This document shows, one piece after another, positions 36,566 through 46,226 of a DNA stretch of 64,000 bases (positions within the stretch are counted from its first letter, which is position 1; each line of letters opens with the position of its first letter). A program made the position numbers and the translations under genes. This DNA is from Bradyrhizobium sp. 149. Its GTDB lineage: Bacteria > Pseudomonadota > Alphaproteobacteria > Rhizobiales > Xanthobacteraceae. The notes below the pieces were generated by a model. That model saw nothing but the letters and a program-made list of their open reading frames with translations. It was not told where the DNA came from and searched no databases. Location: the NCBI RefSeq assembly GCF_023073915.1, contig NZ_JADPKK010000020.1:383001-447000 (forward strand), given 5' to 3'.

Positions 36566-38062
36566 CGCCCTCTGCCGCTCGTTGCGGATGGAGAGCAGTT
36601 CCACCGGGCGGTCGGGGATGACGATCCGGAAGGTGGCGCCGATGGTGCCTTCGACCAGATGAATGTCGCCGCCATGGGCGCGGACCAGCTCGGCGGCAAT
36701 CGCAAGGCCGAGGCCGCTGCCGCCGGGACGGCCGGAGGTCTGGAACGCCTCGAACAGATGGTCACGGGTCTTCTGGGGCACGCCGGGGCCGGTGTCGGAG
36801 ACCTCCAGGATGGCGACCGCGCCCTCGCGTTTTCCCGTGATCCGGATCTGCTGCGCGCCGCCCTCGGCCGACGCATGGCTTTCCAGCGCCTGGGCGGCGT
36901 TGCGGACGAGGTTGAGCAGCACGCGGAAGAGCTGGTCCGGATCGGCATCGACCGCGAGCCCGCGCTCGATCGCGGCGACCCAGGCGATCGAGGCGTCGCT
37001 GGCGAGGCCCGCGGTCTCGCGCACCTCCAGCACCACCGGCTCGATCAGGACCATGCGGCGGTCGGGCGCGGCTTCCTGGGCGCGGCCATAGGACAAGGTT
37101 GACTGGCAGAAGGCGATGGCGCGCTCGAGCGAGCGCACCAGCTTCGGCGCGAAGCGCTGCACCCGCGGATCCGGCACGCTCGCCAACTGGTCCGACAGTA
37201 GCTGCGCCGAGGCCAGCAGATTGCGCAGATCGTGGTTGATCTTGGAGACGGCGAGGCCGAGGGCGGCGAGCCGGCTCTTCTGATGCAGCATCGACATCAG
37301 ATCGCGCTGCATGTCCGACAATTCGCGCTCGGCGACGCCAATTTCGTCGCTGCGCTGGCTCGGCACGATGATCCCCGCCGAGCTCTCGGGATTTTCGTGG
37401 AATCCGACCAGGCTCGCGGTCAGCCGCCGCATCGGGCGCACGAAGAGATAGTGCATGGCGAGATAGACAAGGCCCGCGGTCAGCACCGCGATGATCAGCG
37501 CTACCACCACGACGTTGCGGGAGAAGCGGTACATCGACTGCCGCAGCGGCAGCTCGTCGGTGACGATCTCCATGAACTGGGCGTTGCCGACGCCCGGCCC
37601 GACGATCCGGATAGACTGGTTGCCGGTCTCCAGCATCATCCGGAACGAGCCGGTGATCGCCTCCCACGCCGTCATGTCGCGCAGGTCGATGTCGTGCTCG
37701 ATGGCGACCGGCAGATTGTCGCTGGCGAGCAGACGGCGCTGCTGGCCCATCTTGATGGCGACGGCGCGGGCATTGATGCTTTTCAGGATCTCGCGCGACA
37801 GCGAATCGGGGACCATGCCGAGCGGGGCGGCATCGAGCACCAGCGCCGCCGTGTTCGCCGCCGCCACGCGGTCGTTGAGCCGGTTGACCCAGAAGTTGGC
37901 GATGGCAGGCACGTAGAGCAGGACGGCCGCGATCATCACCAGGGGAACGGTGAGCAGCAGCAGCTTGCCTGATAGCCCAAGCCCGCGCGTCCCACGCGGC
38001 CGCGCCGCCGGCGGGTCCCGCTGATCCTGATCCTGGATCGGCTGGAGGTCTGTCGCTGCCAC
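36563..38062 (-). CDS. Membrane sensor histidine kinase
   Basis: 499 residues. Two membrane helices (~32-55 and ~184-206) flank a ~125-residue periplasmic domain. A HAMP-like linker follows, then HisKA with H277 in SKINHDLRNLLASAQ and an HATPase domain with N-box LNLVRNAAQAL, G1 EVSDTGPGVP and G2 GGSGLGLAIAAELVRAHGG. There is no adjacent response regulator. It is divergent from the rpmH operon. Confidence 0.92.
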   Translation of the reverse strand: MAATDLQPIQDQDQRDPPAARPRGTRGLGLSGKLLLLTVPLVMIAAVLLYVPAIANFWVNRLNDRVAAANTAALVLDAAPLGMVPDSLSREILKSINARAVAIKMGQQRRLLASDNLPVAIEHDIDLRDMTAWEAITGSFRMMLETGNQSIRIVGPGVGNAQFMEIVTDELPLRQSMYRFSRNVVVVALIIAVLTAGLVYLAMHYLFVRPMRRLTASLVGFHENPESSAGIIVPSQRSDEIGVAERELSDMQRDLMSMLHQKSRLAALGLAVSKINHDLRNLLASAQLLSDQLASVPDPRVQRFAPKLVRSLERAIAFCQSTLSYGRAQEAAPDRRMVLIEPVVLEVRETAGLASDASIAWVAAIERGLAVDADPDQLFRVLLNLVRNAAQALESHASAEGGAQQIRITGKREGAVAILEVSDTGPGVPQKTRDHLFEAFQTSGRPGGSGLGLAIAAELVRAHGGDIHLVEGTIGATFRIVIPDRPVELLSIRNERQRA

Positions 38063-38276
38063 GAAATTCGCCCTCGCTGCCTTTGCCGGATTAAGATTGG
38101 GCCGGATGGAGGATTTGGCGGGTATGAAGATGCGGCCCGCCCCCCGGCCCGGTCAAATTACAGATCGTCAATCTGCCGAGGTGGGATGTAAGCGCAGATT
38201 TGGCGAGTCGCTACCACAAGGGTTAAAAACCCCGCACAAGCAGCGATATTCGCCGGAATTGAGCGCTTGTGCGGCG
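38063..38276 (+). other. Kinase-rpmH intergenic region with a 10-bp inverted repeat
   Basis: CCGCACAAGC (38232-38241) and GCTTGTGCGG (38265-38274) are perfect inverted copies separated by 23 bases and end 2 bases before the -35 of the rpmH promoter. The arm centres are 33 bases apart, about three helical turns, which would suit a regulator bound at both arms or a stem-loop. Confidence 0.5.
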
Positions 38277-38305
38277 TTGACGAAAAGAAGGCGCTCGCTT
38301 ATAAG
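38277..38305 (+). promoter_or_regulatory. Sigma70-type promoter of the rpmH-rnpA-yidC operon
   Basis: TTGACG (38277-38282), exactly 17 bases, then TATAAG (38300-38305). It predicts a start near 38312 and a ~133-base GC-rich leader before rpmH. Confidence 0.7.
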
Positions 38306-38444
38306 CCGGCCAATTGTCCGCGATGACCCGGTGTGACGCCGGGAGCGGCTCTCTTGGGGCCGAAAAAGGCCCGTTTTGGGCCGCATCTTCCGGACTTTAT
38401 CATCAATTCTACAGGCAAATTGCCCGGTCAGCGGAGAAAAACCC

Positions 38445-38579
38445 GTGAAGCGGACTTATCAACCCAGCAAACTGGTGCGCAAGCGCCGTCACGGCTTCCG
38501 TGCCCGTCTCGCCACGGCCGGCGGCCGCAAGGTTCTCGCCGCCCGCCGCGCCCGCGGCCGCAAGCGTCTGAGCGCCTGA
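38445..38579 (+). CDS. rpmH: 50S ribosomal protein L34
   Basis: 44 residues, [18 protein letters not shown] onwards, the invariant L34 sequence, very Arg/Lys-rich. It uses a GTG start at 38445 with GCGGAG upstream; in-frame ATG upstream at 38376 is not the start. First gene of the rpmH-rnpA-yidC operon. Confidence 0.97.
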   Translation: MKRTYQPSKLVRKRRHGFRARLATAGGRKVLAARRARGRKRLSA

Positions 38580-38606
38580 GCCGGACCCCCTTTTTGGGAT
38601 TTCATC

Positions 38607-39074
38607 ATGGATCGGCTGAGGCAGCGGGCGGATTTCCTCGCCGTTGCCAATGGCGCGCGGGTGAATAGTCCCGCGTTCGTCCTGCAAAGCCGTGACCGCC
38701 AAAGCCTTGACCGCCAAAACCTTGGCCGAGACGACAGCGGCCCGATCCGGATCGGCTTCACCGTTACCAAAAAGAACGGCAACGCCCCCGAGCGCAATCG
38801 CATCCGGCGCCGGCTTCGCGAACTGGTGAAGCGGCTCGATCCGGTGTCGATGCAACCTCATCATGATTACGTGCTGGTCGGCCGAAGGGACGCGCTCTCG
38901 CGCGGCTTCGCCACCATGCTCGACGATCTGCGCATAGCGTTCGCGAAGCCCGCGCGGCATACGCACAAGGGACGCGGCCCAAAGGTCGGGCCAAGAACCG
39001 ACTCAAGAACCGGCCCAACAACCGACGGCTTAAAGCCCGGCCCCGCTCCTGCGACCAGCCGCAAACCGGATTGA
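38607..39074 (+). CDS. rnpA: Ribonuclease P protein component
   Basis: 155 residues. RADFLAVANGARV at the N-terminus, IGFTVTKKNGNAPERNRIRRRLREL (read in parts) with the conserved RNR helix that contacts RNase P RNA, and YVLVGRRDAL. The C-terminal ~40 residues are an extra Pro/Thr/Lys-rich tail common in this group. Follows rpmH by 27 bases. Confidence 0.95.
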   Translation: MDRLRQRADFLAVANGARVNSPAFVLQSRDRQSLDRQNLGRDDSGPIRIGFTVTKKNGNAPERNRIRRRLRELVKRLDPVSMQPHHDYVLVGRRDALSRGFATMLDDLRIAFAKPARHTHKGRGPKVGPRTDSRTGPTTDGLKPGPAPATSRKPD

Positions 39075-39084
39075 TGACGAGAGA

Positions 39085-40962
39085 ATGATGACCGACAATC
39101 GCAATACCATCCTCGCCGTCATCCTGTCGGGCCTCGTGCTGATCGCCTGGCAATATTTCTACAACATGCCGGCGATGGAGAAGCAGCGCGCCCAGCAACA
39201 GACGCAGGCCGAGCTGCAGAAGACCACGCCGCAGCCGACGGCTTCCGGGACGCCGCAGCCCGGCAGCGCAGGCGCGCCCTCCGCTCCTCAGACCGCCAAT
39301 CAGCCGGGCCAGCCGACCGTCAGCCGCGACGCAGCGATTGCCGCTTCCCCTCGCGTCAAGATCGATACTCCCCGCTTGACCGGCAGCATTGCCCTGAAGG
39401 GCGCGCGCATCGACGATCTTGCGCTGGTGCAGTATCGCGAAACGGTCGATCCGAAGTCGCCGCCGATCATCCTCTATTCGCCGTCGGGCACCGCGGAGCC
39501 CTATTACGCAGAATTTGGCTGGGTGGCCGGGACCGGTGGCACAAAGGTGCCCGACCGGAACACCGATTGGCAGCAGGAGGGCACCAACAGCCTGACCCCG
39601 TCCACACCGGTCATGCTGAAATACGACAATGGCGAAGGCCTCACCTTCCGCCGCACCGTCACGATCGACGACCATTACCTCTTCGGCATCAAGGACGAGG
39701 TGACCAATGTCGGCAACGCGCCGGTCAAACTCTATCCCTTCGCGCTGATCTCGCGCCACGGCACGCCGCAGGTCTCGGGCTACTACATCCTGCATGAAGG
39801 CCTGATCGGTTACCTGGGCGAGCAGGGCTTGCAGGAGAAGGCCTACAAGGCTGTCGGCGAAGCACCCGCGATCGGCAATGGCGGACACGGGTTCGAATTC
39901 AACAACGTCACCAACGCCTGGCTCGGCATTACCGACAAATATTGGGCGTCTGCGCTCCTTCCCGACACGTCGGCAACGCTCAAGGCCCGTTTTGTCGCCG
40001 AACCCGGCACCCAGATCCGATACCAGACCGACTATCTGCAAAGCGAGCAGACCGTCCCGATCGGCGGCACGACGACGACGAACGCGCGGCTGTTCGCCGG
40101 CGCCAAGGAGGCCGGCGTGGTCGGCCTCAATTTCCCGCTCGCAGGCCTCGGCGGCTACAACAAGGAGCTCGGCCTCAACCATTTCGATCTGTTGATCGAC
40201 TGGGGCTGGTTCTACTTCATCACCAAGCCGATGTTCCTCGGCCTTGACTTCTTCTACCGCTTCTTCGGCAATTTCGGCATCTCGATCCTGCTCGTGACCG
40301 TGATCGTGAAGCTCTTGTTCTTCCCCTTGGCGAACAAGTCCTACGCCTCGATGGCGAAGATGAAATCGGTCCAGCCGCAGCTTCAGGCGCTGAAGGAGCG
40401 CTACCCCGACGACAAGGTGAAGCAGCAGCAGGAGATGATGGAGATCTACCGCAAGGAGAAGATCAATCCGGTCGCCGGCTGTCTTCCCGTGGTGATCCAG
40501 ATCCCGGTGTTCTTCTCGCTCTACAAGGTGCTGTTCGTCACCATCGAGATGCGGCACGCGCCGTTCTTCGGCTGGATCAAGGACCTCTCCGCGCCGGACC
40601 CGACCAACCTGTTCAACCTGTTCGGATTGATCCCGTTCGACCCGACCACGATCCCGCTGTTCGGCCACTACCTCGCGCTCGGCATCTGGCCGATCATCAT
40701 GGGCATCACGATGTGGTTCCAGATGAAGCTGAACCCGACGCCGCCGGATCCGACCCAGCAGATGATCTTCAACTGGATGCCGCTGATCTTCACCTTCATG
40801 CTGGCGGGCTTCCCGGCGGGCCTCGTGATCTACTGGGCCTGGAACAACACGCTCTCGGTGCTGCAGCAGAGCTACATCATGCGCCGTAACGGCGTGAAGG
40901 TGGAGTTGTTCGACAACATTCGAAACTCGTTCAAAAAAAAAATGACGACTGAGGCGACGTAG
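39085..40962 (+). CDS. yidC: Membrane protein insertase YidC
   Basis: 625 residues. N-terminal signal anchor (ILAVILSGLVLIAWQYFY), a Pro/Gln-rich linker, a large periplasmic beta-domain (~100-370) and a C-terminal five-helix insertase core with GNFGISILLVTVIVKLLFFPL and the hydrophilic-groove Arg-bearing loops. GCLPVVIQIPVFFSLYKVLF is diagnostic. It inserts proteins into the inner membrane alone or with SecYEG. The last codons contain a run of ten A. Confidence 0.96.
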   Translation: MMTDNRNTILAVILSGLVLIAWQYFYNMPAMEKQRAQQQTQAELQKTTPQPTASGTPQPGSAGAPSAPQTANQPGQPTVSRDAAIAASPRVKIDTPRLTGSIALKGARIDDLALVQYRETVDPKSPPIILYSPSGTAEPYYAEFGWVAGTGGTKVPDRNTDWQQEGTNSLTPSTPVMLKYDNGEGLTFRRTVTIDDHYLFGIKDEVTNVGNAPVKLYPFALISRHGTPQVSGYYILHEGLIGYLGEQGLQEKAYKAVGEAPAIGNGGHGFEFNNVTNAWLGITDKYWASALLPDTSATLKARFVAEPGTQIRYQTDYLQSEQTVPIGGTTTTNARLFAGAKEAGVVGLNFPLAGLGGYNKELGLNHFDLLIDWGWFYFITKPMFLGLDFFYRFFGNFGISILLVTVIVKLLFFPLANKSYASMAKMKSVQPQLQALKERYPDDKVKQQQEMMEIYRKEKINPVAGCLPVVIQIPVFFSLYKVLFVTIEMRHAPFFGWIKDLSAPDPTNLFNLFGLIPFDPTTIPLFGHYLALGIWPIIMGITMWFQMKLNPTPPDPTQQMIFNWMPLIFTFMLAGFPAGLVIYWAWNNTLSVLQQSYIMRRNGVKVELFDNIRNSFKKKMTTEAT

Positions 40963-40995
40963 CCGTCATTGCGAGGAGCACAAATGCCTGCACAT

Positions 40996-41082
40996 CGTCA
41001 TGCCCGGGCTTGTCCCGGGCATCCACGTTTTGGAGGGTACCGCGGGCAGACGTGGATGGCCGGGACAAGCCCGGCCATGACG
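40996..41082. repeat. Dispersed palindromic repeat, family A copy 1
   Basis: CGTCATGCCCGGGCTTGTCC at one end and the inverted GGACAAGCCCGGCCATGACG at the other, with CATCCACG/CGTGGAT inside. Five copies lie in this window (40996, 43136, 48081, 49893, 51895), all beside core genes. A partial copy of the family-C word GTCATTGCGAGGAGC precedes it. Confidence 0.85.
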
Positions 41083-41099
41083 AAAGGTGAGGCCTTCGC

Positions 41100-41753
41100 A
41101 TGACCGACGACAAAGATGCGAAGCTGATCGAAGTCGGGCGAAAGCTGTTCACGCGCGACTGGCAGTTCATCTGGGCATCGCCTTCGATTGAAACGCTGCC
41201 GCCGATGGCGGGGCTGGAGATCGCCTTTGCCGGCCGCTCCAATGTCGGCAAGTCCAGCCTGATCAACGCGCTGACGGGGCGCAACGCGCTCGCGCGCACC
41301 TCGCACACGCCGGGCCGCACCCAGGAGCTGATCTTCTTCGAGGTCCCCGGGAAAGGTGACCTGCGCCTCGTCGACATGCCTGGCTATGGCTATGCCAAGG
41401 CGCCGAAGAGCCAGGTCGCGTCCTGGACCGAGCTGATCCACAGATTCCTGCTCGGACGCACCAGCCTCGCGCGCGTCTACGTGCTGGTCGACGCACGGCA
41501 CGGCCTCAAGGACGTCGATCTCGAAGTCCTGAAGACGCTCGATCGCTCCGCGGTCAGCTACCAGATCGTGCTGACCAAGACCGACCAGATCAAGGCCGCC
41601 GAGCTTCAGTCGCGCATCATCGAGACCGAGGCCGCGCTCGCCAAACGTCCGGCCGCGTTCCCGAACGTGCTCGCGACCTCGTCACGGAGCGCGACCGGCA
41701 TGGCCGAACTGCGCGCCGCGATCGCAAAGCTGCTGGACGAGCGGACCTCGTGA
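41100..41753 (+). CDS. engB: Ribosome biogenesis GTP-binding protein EngB (YihA/YsxC)
   Basis: 217 residues. G1 [18 protein letters not shown]2 region TPGRTQ, G3 DMPGYGYA, G4 TKTDQIK are all present. Required for 50S subunit assembly. It overlaps the next gene by 4 bases. Confidence 0.95.
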   Translation: MTDDKDAKLIEVGRKLFTRDWQFIWASPSIETLPPMAGLEIAFAGRSNVGKSSLINALTGRNALARTSHTPGRTQELIFFEVPGKGDLRLVDMPGYGYAKAPKSQVASWTELIHRFLLGRTSLARVYVLVDARHGLKDVDLEVLKTLDRSAVSYQIVLTKTDQIKAAELQSRIIETEAALAKRPAAFPNVLATSSRSATGMAELRAAIAKLLDERTS

Positions 41754-42118
41754 TCGCGGCATTCCGCCTGCTGATCGGGCTTGCCGGCGTGATGGGCGCC
41801 GCCGGCATCGCGCTGGCCGCCGCCTCCGCGCATGGCGGCGATGCGAGCCGGCTCGCCTCCGCAAGCGCCATGCTGCTGTTTCATGCCACTGCCATGCTTG
41901 CGGTCGTCGCCCTGCTCGGCCGCGGCCTTCTGCACGGCGGAATTGGCATCATCGCCGCGTTCGGTTTCGTAAGCGGCGCCGCGTTGTTCGCAGGCGACCT
42001 CACCTTGCGGCAATATGCCGGCCATTCGCTGTTTCCATACGCGGCGCCGACGGGTGGATCGGTGATGATCTTGAGCTGGCTGGCGGTGACACTCGCGGCG
42101 GTGGTGGTGCGGAAATAG
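41750..42118 (+). CDS. DUF423 family inner-membrane protein
   Basis: 122 residues with four membrane helices. [20 protein letters not shown] and the C-terminal [15 protein letters not shown] follow the DUF423 pattern. It starts at a GTG overlapping the engB stop codon, so is translationally coupled. Function unknown. Confidence 0.83.
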   Translation: MIAAFRLLIGLAGVMGAAGIALAAASAHGGDASRLASASAMLLFHATAMLAVVALLGRGLLHGGIGIIAAFGFVSGAALFAGDLTLRQYAGHSLFPYAAPTGGSVMILSWLAVTLAAVVVRK

Positions 42119-42225
42119 TGTCCTCTTCCTTCTCCCCTCTGGGCGAAGGTAACAACACGCACTTTGCGCCCCGCCCGCCAATCGGATAGAACGCGGCCCG
42201 AGTATCCGCCAGCGAGATCCGCCTC

Positions 42226-43113
42226 ATGACCGAAATCTCCCCGCTCGACCAGGCCCGCATCCTGTCCGAAGCGCTGCCGCACATGCAGCAGTACGACGAG
42301 GAAACCATCGTCATCAAGTATGGCGGCCATGCCATGGGCGACGAGGAGACCGCGAAGAATTTTGCCCGCGACATCGTGCTGCTCGAGCAGACCGCGATCA
42401 ATCCGGTGGTGGTGCATGGTGGCGGCCCGCAGATCGCGACCATGCTCAAGCGCCTCGGCATCGTCTCGGAATTCGCCGCCGGCCTGCGCATCACCGATGC
42501 CGCCACCATCGAGATCGTCGAGATGGTTCTCGCCGGCTCCGTCAACAAGCAGATCGTCGGCTACATCAACGAGGCCGGCGGCAAGGCGGTGGGGCTATCA
42601 GGCAAGGACGCCAACATGGTGAAGGCGTCGAAGACGACGCGCACCATCATGGATCCGGACTCGCACATCGAGAAGGCGGTCGATCTCGGCTTCGTCGGCG
42701 ATCCCGAGAAGGTCGACCTCACGCTGCTCAACCAGCTGATCGGCTACGAGCTGATCCCGGTGCTGGCGCCGCTCGCGACCTCGAAAGAGGGCCAGACGCT
42801 GAACGTCAACGCCGACACTTTTGCAGGCGCCGTGGCCGGCGCCCTGAAGGCAAAGCGGCTGCTGCTGCTCACCGACGTGCCTGGTGTGCTCGACAAGTCC
42901 AAGAAGCTGATCCCGCAGCTCTCGGTCAAGGACGCGCGAAAGCTGATTGCCGACGGCACCATCTCCGGCGGCATGATCCCGAAGGTCGAGACCTGCATCT
43001 ACGCGCTCGAGCAGGGCGTCGAGGGCGTCGTCATCATCGACGGCAAGATGCAGCACGCGGTGCTGCTCGAGCTCTTCACCAACACGGGCACGGGAACGCT
43101 GATCCACAAGTGA
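42226..43113 (+). CDS. argB: Acetylglutamate kinase
   Basis: 295 residues of the amino-acid kinase fold: [13 protein letters not shown] near the N-terminus, [20 protein letters not shown], and [12 protein letters not shown] for nucleotide binding. Phosphorylates N-acetyl-L-glutamate in arginine synthesis; the extended N-terminal helix suggests the arginine-sensitive hexameric form. Its stop overlaps the start of the next frame. Confidence 0.96.
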   Translation: MTEISPLDQARILSEALPHMQQYDEETIVIKYGGHAMGDEETAKNFARDIVLLEQTAINPVVVHGGGPQIATMLKRLGIVSEFAAGLRITDAATIEIVEMVLAGSVNKQIVGYINEAGGKAVGLSGKDANMVKASKTTRTIMDPDSHIEKAVDLGFVGDPEKVDLTLLNQLIGYELIPVLAPLATSKEGQTLNVNADTFAGAVAGALKAKRLLLLTDVPGVLDKSKKLIPQLSVKDARKLIADGTISGGMIPKVETCIYALEQGVEGVVIIDGKMQHAVLLELFTNTGTGTLIHK

Positions 43114-44255
43114 TGAAGAGCGGGCGAAAGAAAGCCGTCATGGCCGGGCCTGTCCCGGCCATCCACGACCCTTGCACCCGCACCAAGAATGTGGATGCCC
43201 GGGACAAGCCCGGGCATGACGAGCGGAGAGCTCGGCGGCACGGTCGTTCCGCCTTCACGCGCTTGCTGATGACGCTCCCTGCCGCGGCCGTCTCGTTTGT
43301 CTTCTCCTCCGCACCGGCCGTCGCCGACCTCAAGATCTGCAACCGCATGTCCTATGTCGTCGAGGCCGCGATCGGCATCGACGACAAGGCGGCGACCGCC
43401 ACGCGCGGCTGGTTCAGGATCGACCCCGCCACCTGTCGCGTGGTGGTGCAGGGCACGCTGTCCGCCGACCGCATCCTGCTCAACGCCCGCGCGCTCGGCG
43501 TGTACGGCGCATCCCCGATCCCGCAGAACGGCAGCGACACGCTGTGTGTCGCGCAGGACAATTTCGTCATCGCGGCCGCGCGGCAGTGCCGCAGCGGCCA
43601 GACCCAGGCCGCCTTCACCCAGATCACGCCGACGCAAGGCGCGGACGGCAATTTCGTCGCCTATCTCGCCGAGGACTCCGAATATGACGACGAGCAGGCC
43701 CGTCTCGCCGGCATCCAGCGGCTGTTGGTGATCGCAGGCTACGACGCCGCGCCGATCGACGGCGTCGACGGTCCGAAGACGCAAGGCGCGCTGGCAGCTT
43801 TCCTGAAGAGCCGTGGATTGTCGTCCGACATCCTGTCGTCGCCGAACTTCTTCAAGACCATGGTCGATGCGGTGCAGACGCCATCAGCGACCGGCCTCAC
43901 CTGGTGCAACGACACCACGCACAAGGTGATGGCGGCGGTCGCCACCGACGACGGCAAATCGGTGACGAGCCGCGGCTGGTATCGCATCGATCCCAAGACC
44001 TGCCTGCACCCTGACGTGAGCGGCCAGCCGAAGCAGATCTTCAGCTTCGCGGAAGCGATCGACGCCGACAACCGCGTCGTCAAGCTGAAGGACAAGCCGC
44101 TGAACTGGGGCGGTGACAGGCAGCTTTGCACGCGCGAGACCAAGTTCGAGACCAACGAGCAGACCGATTGCGGCGCGCGCGGTTTCGCGGCGACGGGCTT
44201 TGGCGCGGTGGACATGTCGAGCGGCGGCAAGACGCTGCGGTTTGCGATGCCGTGA
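43113..44255 (+). CDS. DUF1036 protein with two DUF1036 repeats and a peptidoglycan-binding-like segment
   Basis: Two similar DUF1036 domains (DLKICNRMSYVVEAAIG and TWCNDTTHKVMAAVATDDG starts, each with RGWxRIDP) flank a helical segment, QRLLVIAGYDAAPIDGVDG, that resembles PG_binding_1. A signal-peptide core (LLMTLPAAAVSFVFSSAPAVA) lies 50 residues after the ATG at 43113. The intervening codons are those of a family-A repeat. The start is therefore uncertain: coupled to argB at 43113, 43140, or downstream at 43263/43269. A periplasmic location is likely. Confidence 0.8.
   Translation: MKSGRKKAVMAGPVPAIHDPCTRTKNVDARDKPGHDERRARRHGRSAFTRLLMTLPAAAVSFVFSSAPAVADLKICNRMSYVVEAAIGIDDKAATATRGWFRIDPATCRVVVQGTLSADRILLNARALGVYGASPIPQNGSDTLCVAQDNFVIAAARQCRSGQTQAAFTQITPTQGADGNFVAYLAEDSEYDDEQARLAGIQRLLVIAGYDAAPIDGVDGPKTQGALAAFLKSRGLSSDILSSPNFFKTMVDAVQTPSATGLTWCNDTTHKVMAAVATDDGKSVTSRGWYRIDPKTCLHPDVSGQPKQIFSFAEAIDADNRVVKLKDKPLNWGGDRQLCTRETKFETNEQTDCGARGFAATGFGAVDMSSGGKTLRFAMP
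43136..43221. repeat. Dispersed palindromic repeat, family A copy 2, inside a reading frame
   Basis: CGTCATGGCCGGGCCTGTCC ... GGACAAGCCCGGGCATGACG. Unlike the other copies it lies in an open frame and would encode residues MAGPVPAIHDPC to RDKPGHD of the DUF1036 protein. Confidence 0.85.
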
Positions 44256-44269
44256 TCGAGAGAGTTTTG

Positions 44270-44959
44270 ATGACCCCATCCCGCGCCTTCGCCCATATCG
44301 ACACCTGGGTGTTCGACCTCGACAACACGCTTTATCCGCACCACGTCAATCTGTGGCAGCAGGTCGATGCGCGGATCACCGAGTTCGTTTGCAACTGGCT
44401 GAACCTGACACCGGCGGAAGCGCGCAAGATCCAGAAGGATTATTACCAGCGCTTCGGCACCACGATGCGCGGCATGATGACCCTGCATGGCGTACGCGCC
44501 GACGACTATCTCGCCTACGTCCACAAGATCGACCACTCCCCGCTGGAGCCGAACCCGGTGCTGGGCGAGGCCATCGCAAAACTGCCGGGACGAAAGCTGA
44601 TCCTGACCAACGGCTCGGTCGATCACGTCGACGCGGTGCTGGCGCGGCTCGGCTTTGCTTCGCATTTCAACGGCGTGTTCGACATCATCGCCGCGGAATT
44701 CGAGCCGAAGCCGGCGCCGCAGACCTACCGGAAGTTTCTCGCCGACCACGCCGTCGATCCGACCCGCGCCGCGATGTTCGAGGACCTCGCGCGCAACCTC
44801 ACCGTCCCGCACGAGCTCGGCATGACGACCGTGCTGGTGATACCGGATGGGACGAAAGAGGTGGTGCGCGAAGACTGGGAGCTGGAGGGCCGGGACGCCG
44901 CCCATGTCGACCATGTCACGGATGATCTGGCGGGGTTTTTGGGCAGGCTGTCGCATTGA
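44270..44959 (+). CDS. Pyrimidine 5'-nucleotidase, HAD family
   Basis: 229 residues from ATG 44270 with GAGAGAG upstream. HAD motif I WVFDLDNTLYP, motif II ILTNGS, motif III Lys in EFEPKPAPQTY and motif IV MFEDLARN. This is the SDT1-like / pyrimidine 5'-nucleotidase group that hydrolyses UMP or CMP and damaged nucleotides. It follows the DUF1036 gene by 14 bases. Confidence 0.88.
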   Translation: MTPSRAFAHIDTWVFDLDNTLYPHHVNLWQQVDARITEFVCNWLNLTPAEARKIQKDYYQRFGTTMRGMMTLHGVRADDYLAYVHKIDHSPLEPNPVLGEAIAKLPGRKLILTNGSVDHVDAVLARLGFASHFNGVFDIIAAEFEPKPAPQTYRKFLADHAVDPTRAAMFEDLARNLTVPHELGMTTVLVIPDGTKEVVREDWELEGRDAAHVDHVTDDLAGFLGRLSH

Positions 44960-44962
44960 ACG

Positions 44963-45050
44963 GTAGCCCGGGTGGAGCGCGAGCGAAATCCGGGGCCATT
45001 GTTGCGGCGAGACTGCCCCGGAATGCGCTTCGCTCCTTCCGGGCTACGGG
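44963..45050. repeat. Dispersed palindromic repeat, family E
   Basis: GTAGCCCGGGTGGAGCGCGA ... CGCTTCGCTCCTTCCGGGCTAC. The GTAGCCCGG/CCGGGCTAC ends are inverted. Lies between the nucleotidase and dapD. Confidence 0.75.
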
Positions 45051-45152
45051 TCCTCGCGGGTGATGACAGCGAAGCAAGCTTGACTCCGTCCCGCCAAATC
45101 CCGAAAAAGCGCCCCAATCCATCAAGGTGCTCGCTCCAAAGAGGAAATCCAA

Positions 45153-45998
45153 ATGTCCCTGTCCGCCCTCGAATCCACCATCAACGGCGCCTTCGACGCG
45201 CGCGACGGCGTCTCGACCTCGACCAAGGGCGAGGTGCGCGAGGCCGTGGATCAGGCGCTGGAGATTCTGGACAAGGGTGAGGCCCGCGTTGCCGAGCGCG
45301 GCACCGACGGCAAGTGGAAGGTCAATCAATGGCTGAAGAAGGCGGTGCTGCTCTCGTTCCGCCTCAACGACATGGGCGCCATTCCCGGCGGCCCCGGCAA
45401 GGCGACCTGGTGGGACAAGGTGCCCTCGAAGTTCGACGGCTGGGGCGAGAACCGCTTTCGCGACGCCGGTTTCCGCGCCGTCCCCGGCTCCATCGTGCGC
45501 CGCTCGGCCTTCATCGCCCGCAACGTCGTGCTGATGCCGTCCTTCGTCAATCTCGGCGCCTATGTCGATGAGTCGACCATGATCGACACATGGTCGACCG
45601 TCGGCTCCTGCGCGCAGATCGGCAAGCGCGTGCACATCTCCGGCGGTGTCGGCATCGGCGGCGTGCTCGAGCCGCTGCAGGCCGAGCCTGTGATCATCGA
45701 GGACGATTGCTTCATCGGCGCCCGCTCCGAGGTTGCCGAAGGCGTGATCGTGCGCAAGGGCGCGGTGCTGTCGATGGGAGTGTTTTTGGGCGCCTCGACC
45801 AAGATCGTCGACCGCGAGACCGGCGAGATTTTCATTGGCGAGGTGCCGGAATATTCGGTCGTCGTTCCCGGCGCGCTGCCCGGCAAGCCCATGAAGAACG
45901 GCCAGATCGGCCCGAGCACCGCCTGCGCCGTCATCGTCAAGCGCGTCGACGAGCGCACGCGCTCCAAGACCAGCATCAACGAACTGCTGCGGGACTGA
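45153..45998 (+). CDS. dapD: 2,3,4,5-tetrahydropyridine-2,6-dicarboxylate N-succinyltransferase
   Basis: 281 residues, left-handed beta-helix of the hexapeptide family. [40 protein letters not shown] and [13 protein letters not shown] are diagnostic. Uses succinyl-CoA in the succinylase branch of lysine/diaminopimelate synthesis, matching dapE two genes on. Confidence 0.96.
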   Translation: MSLSALESTINGAFDARDGVSTSTKGEVREAVDQALEILDKGEARVAERGTDGKWKVNQWLKKAVLLSFRLNDMGAIPGGPGKATWWDKVPSKFDGWGENRFRDAGFRAVPGSIVRRSAFIARNVVLMPSFVNLGAYVDESTMIDTWSTVGSCAQIGKRVHISGGVGIGGVLEPLQAEPVIIEDDCFIGARSEVAEGVIVRKGAVLSMGVFLGASTKIVDRETGEIFIGEVPEYSVVVPGALPGKPMKNGQIGPSTACAVIVKRVDERTRSKTSINELLRD

Positions 45999-46021
45999 TC
46001 CGCCACCGACTGCCTGTCAAT

Positions 46022-46149
46022 CGTCGTCCCGGCGAAGGCCGGGACCCATAACCACAGGCCGTGGTTTGGCGAAGACTTGCAATTGGGTATGCCGACCATC
46101 CACAACTGATGGATTCCGCGGTATGGGTCCCGGCCTTCGCCGGGACGAC
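46022..46149. repeat. Dispersed palindromic repeat, family B
   Basis: CGTCGTCCCGGCGAAGGCCG ... CGGCCTTCGCCGGGACGAC, with inverted GGGACCCAT/ATGGGTCCC inside. Sits between dapD and the DUF805 gene. Confidence 0.8.
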
Positions 46150-46226
46150 ACCGAGGAGTAATCGAACCCACCCACCTTCCATCACGACAAAGATCCGGGC
46201 GGCCTCTCCCGCCTGGAATCTTTGGC

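Noticed and set aside
38764..40668. 634-codon open frame antisense to yidC
   Set aside because: Shadow frame of yidC, with composition typical of an antisense translation.
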